DNA of 64,000 nt from Nonomuraea polychroma (GTDB lineage Bacteria; Actinomycetota; Actinomycetes; Streptosporangiales; Streptosporangiaceae), in assembly GCF_004011505.1 (NCBI RefSeq), contig NZ_SAUN01000001.1:8459501-8523500 (forward strand), given 5' to 3'. Both the position numbers and the translations under genes were made by a program. Below, piece after piece: positions 58,872 through 64,000 of the stretch (position 1 is the first letter of the stretch; every line of letters starts with the position of its first letter). Under the pieces are notes generated by a model that was not told the DNA's origin, ran no database searches, and worked only from the letters and a program-made list of their open reading frames with translations.

Positions 58872-59786
58872 TCATGACACAGCGCGGAACCGTTCATAGC
58901 GTTCCTCAAGAAGGCCAGGGTCGGGATGATCAGCACGTCGACGAGGAATCGCGAGCCTGAGGTTTTGCATCTCCTGGAGCCCATGCTTCAACATCGGTCC
59001 GTCGATCTCCTCCAGGATGTCGGCGCGTACCTCGATGACGTAGTCAGGCCGGACGCCGAGGATGTTCTCGTCGTACGCCGCATGGTGGATCTTGCACAGG
59101 GAAACGCCGTTGGACACAGCCGGGACACCACGGGTGTCGCGATCAGGAATGATGTGGGCGGCATCGAGGAGTGATCGATGCCGCAGGCGACACATCGCAC
59201 AACTACTCTCGTACGCCTGGATTACCCTTTGCCGAAATACCGGTTGATGCAGCCGTTGCTTGGTAATCCTGTGGGAATATCGGCGTTCGATCTCGCTCGT
59301 CACGCTGTCTATTGATAGGTACCGCTGAGCCTCATCCAACGCAACCGCGACTTGGGACTGTTCGGCCTCGACAGCGACGATCCAGACGGGAAAGAAGGGC
59401 AGGTACAACCCCTGCTTGATGCCGAAGAACCACATCAGCGGCACGCTGCGCTCGAAGGCGACTCGCAACCCGACGTTGGTGTAATGCTGTGGATTGCCCT
59501 GGAACTTGTACCGCAGAAGGCCGTCATCACCCACGGCGTCCTCGTAGGGCGCGCGTGCACCGTCGGAGGTGTAAGTGGTCAGGATCGACAGTGCAGCGGC
59601 CATGCCCTAGGGCTTCCGGATGCCCAACTGGTTGTCGATCAGTGGGAACGCTCGGCCCTCAAACTGGAAGCCAAGCAGTTCGTCACGCCGAACGACCGGA
59701 TCTTCGGGCGTGCATCGCTGACGAAGCCACGCCATGGCCGCCGCTCGTACCCGGCTGTCCAAGTCGTCGCCCAGTGATGTGATCAC
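58872..59786 (-). pseudogene. HNH endonuclease interrupted by one in-frame amber codon
   Basis: Reading one frame from GTG 59786 gives a complete nuclease of about 303 residues except for a TAG at 59607-59609: SRVRAAAMAWLRQRCTPEDP, ELLGFQFEGRAFPLIDNQLG, IRKP-stop-GMAAALSILTTYT. The amber codon sits inside the conserved GIRKPxGMxAALSIxTxY junction of this family. The C-terminal nuclease is intact: CAMCRLRHRSLLDAAHIIPD, then SNGVSLCKIHHAAYDENILG (HNH with paired cysteines). An ATG three codons after the TAG could start a 243-residue C-terminal protein. Homologues are modification-dependent or foreign-DNA-cleaving HNH enzymes. Either a single-mutation pseudogene or a split product. Confidence 0.85.
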
Positions 59787-59944
59787 AACCGAGTTCCTAC
59801 ACCTGCGACCAGCGCACCCGCTAGATACATAGCAGGACCAGCAACCGGAACCCGTCAAGAACGGCTGTGCGGTTTGGCCGGAGGTCACGGCACGCCATCC
59901 TCGCTACGCATCGGAAGCGCCTCTGGCTCCGGTGGACTGCCACA

Positions 59945-60397
59945 CTACGACGCCACGTTGCAGACAGACAGGTCAGCCGCGCAGGCCGGCGCGCTTTGGA
60001 CTGTGAACACCTCCGCCCACACCGCGGTCCCTCCGCAGGCGTCGCCACGCACGCCCCACCTGACCGCCATCTCGTCGACAATCCGCAAGCCGCGCCCCCG
60101 AGGATCTGTCTCGGTCGGCTCGCGCATCCGGGGAACCGTAGCCGAGCCGCCGTCGATTACATCGATCCGGGCCAGGTCGTCGCCGATTGCCGTGATGTCC
60201 ACTGCGACGAGCCCACCGGGCAAGCCCGAGATGGTATGCACTACGGCATTCCCGACCAACTCGCTGACCACCAGCTGAGCACCGCTCACGTCGAGATGCC
60301 CCGCCATCGTCAGGACGTGCCCGACACAATGCCGGGCTGTCGACACAGAACGCGAAACTCCAGGGAACACCAACTCGGCCAGGAACTCTTCGCGCAT
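59945..60397 (-). CDS. RsbW-like ATP-binding protein (AbaA/WhiJ-cluster type)
   Basis: A 150-residue GHKL ATPase. N-box QLVVSELVGNAVVHTISGLP, G1-like IDVIDGGSATVP and G2 DPRGRGLRIVDEMAVRWGVR are visible. The small size and position, divergent from an XRE-DUF5753 gene that is followed by DUF397, match the WhiJ/AbaA-type clusters of streptomycetes. Such ATPases may modulate anti-sigma activity. The spacer 60398-60649 must hold both promoters. Start ATG at 60397. Confidence 0.85.
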   Translation of the reverse strand: MREEFLAELVFPGVSRSVSTARHCVGHVLTMAGHLDVSGAQLVVSELVGNAVVHTISGLPGGLVAVDITAIGDDLARIDVIDGGSATVPRMREPTETDPRGRGLRIVDEMAVRWGVRGDACGGTAVWAEVFTVQSAPACAADLSVCNVAS

Positions 60398-60649
60398 AAC
60401 GCCACCTCCTCAGAACCATCCGGTCGTACACAGGTCATTCGCATCCACACGTCGATCGCACGGCGTGGATTGCCTGGTGACATCCCGGTGTGACACATCA
60501 GTCACGCCGTGTAATCGAAGCCTGACTCACTCAGACAGTCAGTGCAAGCAGAACTGCAAATTTGCTACTTGATTCTCTTGCCTGCATACGATGCACAGGT
60601 CTGCAACGTACGGAAGACTGGTGGGCCACACGCTGAGAGGAGGTTGACA

Positions 60650-61504
60650 ATGGCTGGTGGGCGAGGTCCCACGCTCCGGCGCCGCAGGCTCGCAGCAGAG
60701 CTCCGCGTCTTGCGGGAACGTTCTGGACTCACGGGCGAGCAGACTGGAGAACGGCTTGGGTGGTCCGTCAGCAAGGTCAGCCGCATCGAGACAGGGCAGG
60801 TTGGGGTGCGCACCGGCGATCTTACGGCGCTTCTCGACCTTTACGGCGTATCAGGCTCCAGGCGTGATGCTCTCGCGGATCTCGCGCGAACTGCTATGCA
60901 GCGCGGCTGGTGGGATACGTACGAGACAATCTCAACCGACTACGCGAACTACATCAGCCTGGAATCTGAGGCCACCGACATCCGGTGCTTCTCTCAAACC
61001 CTCATCCACGGCCTCCTACAAACAGAGGACTATGCACGGGCGGTCATCAAGGCGGCCCTGGTCCCGTTCACGTCCGCTTCTGAGGTTGATCGTCGCGTCG
61101 AGATCCGCATGACGCGGCAGAGGATCCTCCATCGGGACAACCCTCTCAGCATTTGGATGGTCCTGGATGAAGCCGCCCTTCATCGCCTGATCGGCGGTGC
61201 GGACATCATGCGAGCCCAGTGTGAGTCTCTGATCCAACTGTCGGAACTGCCCAACGTGACGATCCAGATCCTGGCCAGCTCCGTCGGCGCCCACCCCGGG
61301 GCCAACACCCCGTTCTCCATCCTGTCGTTTCCCGAGGTGTACGACCCTGACGTGGTCTACATCGAGACCATGACGAGCAGCCTCTGGATTGAGGACGATA
61401 GGGAGGTTCACCGCTATAGCCTCGCCTTTGACCAAATGCGTGCAATGGCGCTTAGCCCACATGAATCGGTAGAGCTGATCTCAGAAGTGGTTGGCCGTCT
61501 ATAG
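60650..61504 (+). CDS. XRE-family regulator with DUF5753 (WhiJ-like)
   Basis: A 284-residue regulator. The N-terminal XRE helix-turn-helix is AAELRVLRERSGLTGEQTGE and RLGWSVSKVSRIETGQVGVR. The remaining 190 residues are a DUF5753 domain: YISLESEATDIRCFSQTLIH, then GLLQTEDYARAVI and VTIQILASSVGAHPGANTPF. Such WhiJ-like proteins control development and antibiotic production in Streptomyces, or act with DUF397 partners. ATG 60650 has GAGAGGAGG upstream. The DUF397 gene begins at the base after its stop. Confidence 0.92.
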   Translation: MAGGRGPTLRRRRLAAELRVLRERSGLTGEQTGERLGWSVSKVSRIETGQVGVRTGDLTALLDLYGVSGSRRDALADLARTAMQRGWWDTYETISTDYANYISLESEATDIRCFSQTLIHGLLQTEDYARAVIKAALVPFTSASEVDRRVEIRMTRQRILHRDNPLSIWMVLDEAALHRLIGGADIMRAQCESLIQLSELPNVTIQILASSVGAHPGANTPFSILSFPEVYDPDVVYIETMTSSLWIEDDREVHRYSLAFDQMRAMALSPHESVELISEVVGRL

Positions 61505-61780
61505 ATGGAAGAGGATCTGCCAGACATGCACACAAGTCCAATCGATCCCACCACTCTCACCTGGCGGAAGAGTCGGCGGAGCGACGGCGGCAACGGATGT
61601 GTAGAAGTCGCGTTGTCCGGCGCCATCCCAGCCGACGCGCCCCACAAGGCCGGCCGAGGACCCTTGGTGCTCTTCCGTGACAGCGAGAACCCAACGGGTC
61701 CCGTCTTGGCTTTTACTCGCTCTGAGCTTCAAGCATTCTTTGGCGGCGTCAAAGACGGTGAGTTCGACGATCTAATTTGA
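61505..61780 (+). CDS. DUF397 protein (BldB-like partner)
   Basis: A small DUF397 protein of 84-91 residues. LTWRKSRRSDGGNGCVEVAL and VLFRDSENPTGPVLAFTRSE are the family hallmarks (usual: W-x-K-S-x-x-S-x-x-x-G-x-C-V-E-V; V-R-D-S-K-x-P). BldB, needed for aerial growth in Streptomyces, is of this family. ATG 61505 abuts the upstream stop; ATG 61526 is an alternative that matches usual family length. Cotranscribed with the DUF5753 regulator. A toxin-antitoxin-like relation between the two has been proposed for related pairs; not shown here. Confidence 0.9.
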   Translation: MEEDLPDMHTSPIDPTTLTWRKSRRSDGGNGCVEVALSGAIPADAPHKAGRGPLVLFRDSENPTGPVLAFTRSELQAFFGGVKDGEFDDLI

Positions 61781-61983
61781 GTGGCTCAATCTGTTAGAAC
61801 GGCGTGGCCGCCCTGCTGCACGCCACTGCAGCCAACGCGCATGCCCCGGACTGTGACCGGCATAGCTTTCGGAACGCAATCGCGCGCGCCAAGAGCCCTC
61901 GATCGCTCCGATGCCACCGCCCCGGGGTATGGGCCCGCTACGGGTCGTTCGTACGGGTTCGTGCACCGTCTTGTGGAGGAGGA

Positions 61984-62017
61984 GGGTTTGCCGCCCTGCG
62001 GCCGCAGGGCGGCAAAC
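61984..62017. terminator. 34-bp perfect palindrome without loop
   Basis: The left arm GGTTTGCCGCCCTGCGG (61984-62000) is followed at once by its exact reverse complement CCGCAGGGCGGCAAACC (62001-62017). It lies in the 260-base spacer between DUF397 (plus) and the convergent membrane protein (minus). A transcript would form a very stable hairpin, so a bidirectional terminator is most likely; protein-binding or cruciform use is possible. Confidence 0.8.
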
Positions 62018-62041
62018 CGAAGGCCGTTCCGCGGCCGCGGT

Positions 62042-62605
62042 CTAGCTGATGCTGTTGACCCAGATGCCGATGGGGACGGACAACGCAGCGGACACAAGTA
62101 CACCCGCAAGGAAGAAGCCCACTTCGCGACGCCAGGCAGCGCGGATGGTGGCCTTCGTCTCATTGACCAGTATCTGGCGAATCTTCTTGGCTTCTTCCTT
62201 ATTGAGTTCGAGAAGGCGCTGCTGGTGCTCCGCTTCGGCGAGGAGTTGGTCTCGGGCGGCCTGCTGAGCTTCAAGATCGCGTCTGAGTTCATCCATCAGG
62301 GTGGCCGCTTCCGCGAAGGCGTTGTTGACGGCATCGACACGGCGTCGGAGCTGCTGGCGTGGGTCTTCCTTGGCTTGCCTCAGTCGTTTGAGGTAGTGAA
62401 GGCCCTGGTGGATTGCCTGAGCGGGCGCGACGATGAACCCCAATAGCAGTGCGATGCCCATGCCAAAGGCGGCAGGTTCCAGAAACCGCTGTTCGTCGAT
62501 GGCCATGAGTATGACGGCGATGAGGAAGAGGCAGACAGCAAAGATGCCGAGTCCTTCAAGGACGTAAGCAATCCAGGTGTAGCGGCGGGTGTTTTTCGAG
62601 GGCAC
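62042..62605 (-). CDS. Membrane protein with long coiled coil
   Basis: A 187-residue protein: helices YVLEGLGIFAVCLFLIAVIL (residues about 14-33) and AAFGMGIALLLGFIVAPAQA (45-64), then a charged coiled coil of about 85 residues (AATLMDELRRDLEAQQAARD, then LLAEAEHQQRLLELNKEEAK), then a C-terminal helix VGFFLAGVLVSAALSVPIGI (about 165-184). The coiled coil between membrane anchors suggests an oligomeric scaffold. The GTG start at 62605 has only a close GGAG. No family is recognised. Confidence 0.7.
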   Translation of the reverse strand: MPSKNTRRYTWIAYVLEGLGIFAVCLFLIAVILMAIDEQRFLEPAAFGMGIALLLGFIVAPAQAIHQGLHYLKRLRQAKEDPRQQLRRRVDAVNNAFAEAATLMDELRRDLEAQQAARDQLLAEAEHQQRLLELNKEEAKKIRQILVNETKATIRAAWRREVGFFLAGVLVSAALSVPIGIWVNSIS

Positions 62606-62708
62606 CGCTCCATTGCATCGCGTAGTGGCGGCTGAAGAGAAGAGATGGCCGAATCTCCATGTCGCCTACTTCCCCGACTGGGTAAGGCCGTCAGCTGAAT
62701 GACTGCGG

Positions 62709-62951
62709 CTACCCCTCATTGGGCCAGTTCTCCTTGAGCGCCACAAAGGTCCCCCTGCCCTGAATCGTGACCACCCAGCCTTCCTTGCGTAGAAGCTCCA
62801 TGGCACGCCGTACCGAGCCGCGGGCGACGCCGTGCTCCTGCTGCAGGGGCGCGGGCTGGTCGAGCGCGATGAGGTGACAGTGGGGCGAGCATCTCACCAG
62901 GCGGCGCCGACAACACGGTGAAACCGAGGTGAGCAGGTAGCGGGCGTCCAT
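62709..62951 (-). CDS. Short GntR-type winged-helix protein, N-terminal half degraded
   Basis: An 80-residue frame. LQQEHGVARGSVRRAMELLR and KEGWVVTIQGRGTFVALKEN are an intact GntR recognition helix and wing. The first 40 residues (MDARYLLTSVSPCCRRRLVR) should form helix 1 with the pattern PLPSExxL, but this region is Cys/Arg-rich; another frame reads APPGEMLAPLSPHRARPA, so an indel has probably shifted it twice. It could be nonfunctional. Small one-domain GntR proteins do exist in Actinobacteria. No ligand domain. Confidence 0.6.
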   Translation of the reverse strand: MDARYLLTSVSPCCRRRLVRCSPHCHLIALDQPAPLQQEHGVARGSVRRAMELLRKEGWVVTIQGRGTFVALKENWPNEG

Positions 62952-63032
62952 GGCCTCACGCTAGGCGATCTCCGGCGAAGAGCCTGCTGCTCTTCGGGCT
63001 AGGTGAAACCGTTCGAACGGCCAGTGCCGCTC

Positions 63033-63115
63033 GGCCGTTCGCCCGGTCCCCTCAGGCGGTGGCCGACCTGGTCGCGGGTGTCTACACCCGCGGCAAGGTC
63101 GTGGTCACGTTCTGA
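63033..63115 (+). pseudogene. C-terminal tail of a zinc-type dehydrogenase
   Basis: A frame ending at TGA 63113-63115 reads FARSPQAVADLVAGVYTRGK and VVVTF. This is the usual end of MDR oxidoreductases (PLxxAxxAVxDLxxGxxxGKVVVTF). Only about 27 codons remain. It lies just upstream of the gene at 63136. Confidence 0.55.
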
Positions 63116-63135
63116 CTTCACCAGGGAGAGGCACG

Positions 63136-63597
63136 ATGAGCGCAGGCAAGATCATCTTAACCGCGACCGCGCTGTTCACCGCGATCAGCCCGCTCGTGGC
63201 GGACTGGAACGAGACCCACATCCACAACCCCAACTGGCCGCCGCACGCCAAGTTCCACAACGGGCAGACCATGAGCATGGGACCGGCGCTGGGACTGTCC
63301 ACGCTGGCCGCGCTGTGGTTGCGGCGCACGGAGCTCTCCCATGACCGCCTGCTCGCCGCCACGACCGCAGCCCTTCCAATTCGGCACGGATCACCTGGCC
63401 TTCCACCTGACCGACAGCCTTGGCCCTGCGAACCATGCTCAACGGCATCGACGACTACTACACAGCATGGGGAGATACGCGCTGGCATCCGTTCAAGGCC
63501 ATATCCGGACCGGCGTTCCTCGGCTGGGTCGTACTGGCCATCGGCGCCTACCGCTCCGGCGCCCTGGGGCCGGGCCGCTCGATCGCGCTCGGCCTGA
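63136..63597 (+). CDS. DUF6640-like membrane protein, C-terminus likely frameshifted
   Basis: The ATG at 63136 (AGGGAGAGG upstream) opens SAGKIILTATALFTAISPLV (membrane helix), ADWNETHIHNPNWPPHAKFH and NGQTMSMGPALGLSTLAALW (second helix). The segment H-I-x-N-P-x-W-x-x-H-A-x-F-H is typical of small four-helix actinobacterial proteins of the DUF6640 type. From about 63375 the frame becomes Arg/Pro/Ser-rich without the expected two more helices, so an indel probably destroyed the end. Overlaps the next gene. Confidence 0.55.
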   Translation: MSAGKIILTATALFTAISPLVADWNETHIHNPNWPPHAKFHNGQTMSMGPALGLSTLAALWLRRTELSHDRLLAATTAALPIRHGSPGLPPDRQPWPCEPCSTASTTTTQHGEIRAGIRSRPYPDRRSSAGSYWPSAPTAPAPWGRAARSRSA

Positions 63598-63800
63598 TGT
63601 CGGCGCTCGCGCTCGGGCCGCTCAAAGGCACCCAAATCCCGCAGTCCTTCATCGCCGTGGGCGGCCTCTGCGTCGCCTTCATCCCCCTGGGCATCTCCCT
63701 GCTGCGCAGCGGCCCCCCGCCGACCAGACGCGCCATGGTCTGGGTCGTCGTCCTCATCGTCGTGCACATCCTCATGACGGCCTACGGCCCAGGGGGATGA
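63435..63800 (+). CDS. Small multi-pass membrane protein
   Basis: A protein of about 121 residues with four hydrophobic stretches: SGPAFLGWVVLAIGAYRSGA, RSIALGLMSALALGPLKGTQ, QSFIAVGGLCVAFIPLGISL and AMVWVVVLIVVHILMTAYGP. It begins MLNGIDDYYTAWGDTRWHPF. ATG 63435 is preferred; TTG 63420 is possible. No family is recognised with confidence; codon use supports coding. The preceding broken membrane-protein gene overlaps it. Confidence 0.62.
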   Translation: MLNGIDDYYTAWGDTRWHPFKAISGPAFLGWVVLAIGAYRSGALGPGRSIALGLMSALALGPLKGTQIPQSFIAVGGLCVAFIPLGISLLRSGPPPTRRAMVWVVVLIVVHILMTAYGPGG

Positions 63801-64000
63801 CGCTCCGGACCAGTGGTACGTCGGCAAGCCCTTGAACCCACCTCAACGGCACCGGCATCTGCACATCTACCTGCGATTATAGGACGCCACGCTCCGATGA
63901 CAATTCCCGCAGGTCACCGGGCCGGGGAGGGCCTCCCCAGTTCCCGCCGTCACTATCGATACGTTCCGCGCCCCATACGCCGGGGAGTCCTTCACGGCTG
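63801..64000. other. Right end of window, no gene seen
   Basis: About 200 bases with stops in all frames at intervals and no recognised protein or RNA. Confidence 0.5.

Noticed and set aside
1..64000. tRNA, rRNA, riboswitch or CRISPR elements anywhere
   Set aside because: I saw no cloverleaf with TTCGA arm and no repeat-spacer array on either strand. A covariance-model scan would be decisive.

Overview
The window is very GC-rich by eye, starts many genes with GTG or TTG, and carries families typical of filamentous Actinobacteria: mycothiol-dependent maleylpyruvate-isomerase-type proteins, F420/deazaflavin nitroreductase, DUF5753 and DUF397 proteins, RsbW-like ATPases, SARP-type NB-ARC/TPR, and many TetR regulators. 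Two secreted plant-cell-wall glycosidases (GH6 and GH12) suggest a cellulolytic soil genus, possibly Streptosporangiaceae (for example Nonomuraea) or a Streptomyces relative. The genus is inference. No rRNA, tRNA, CRISPR array, phage structural gene or replication origin was seen.

Layout. 0-6 kb: 3' part of a GH6 cellulase, a small YCII/DinB-type operon, an NB-ARC/TPR regulator that lost its N-terminus, and an arsenic operon (arsR plus an ArsM-acetyltransferase fusion). 6-10 kb: a heterodimeric ABC exporter with one degenerate ATP site. 10-29 kb: mostly TetR-plus-enzyme pairs (NmrA-type reductases, zinc-type alcohol dehydrogenases, FAD monooxygenase, SnoaL-like, VOC), carbonic anhydrase and Sua5. 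29-35 kb: DUF5519, an HATPase-LuxR fusion, MarR/NmrA pair and GH12, bracketed by a ~225-bp direct repeat. 35-38.5 kb: a large membrane NACHT (STAND) NTPase with about 15 C-terminal helical repeats. 38.6-45 kb: F420 enzyme, VOC proteins, a two-component system, and an LRR gene enclosed by imperfect inverted repeats. 46-52.6 kb: acetyltransferase, then an RsbW-like ATPase / hydrolase / P450 / IclR operon and a large conserved hypothetical. 52.7-64 kb: a decayed accessory region with toxin-antitoxin genes, an HNH nuclease broken by one amber codon, a WhiJ/BldB-like cassette and a 34-bp perfect palindrome.

The most striking property is the number of gene fossils: about twenty recognisable pieces of conserved families, truncated or frameshifted, lie between intact genes. 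Many regulators sit divergently beside their probable targets with visible operator palindromes (13.7, 21.6, 25.6 and 32.0 kb), so much of the window is a set of self-contained sensor-enzyme units. The best candidates for something poorly described are the NACHT-repeat protein, the LRR gene between IS-like ends, the HATPase-LuxR fusion, and the ATPase/hydrolase/P450/IclR operon.
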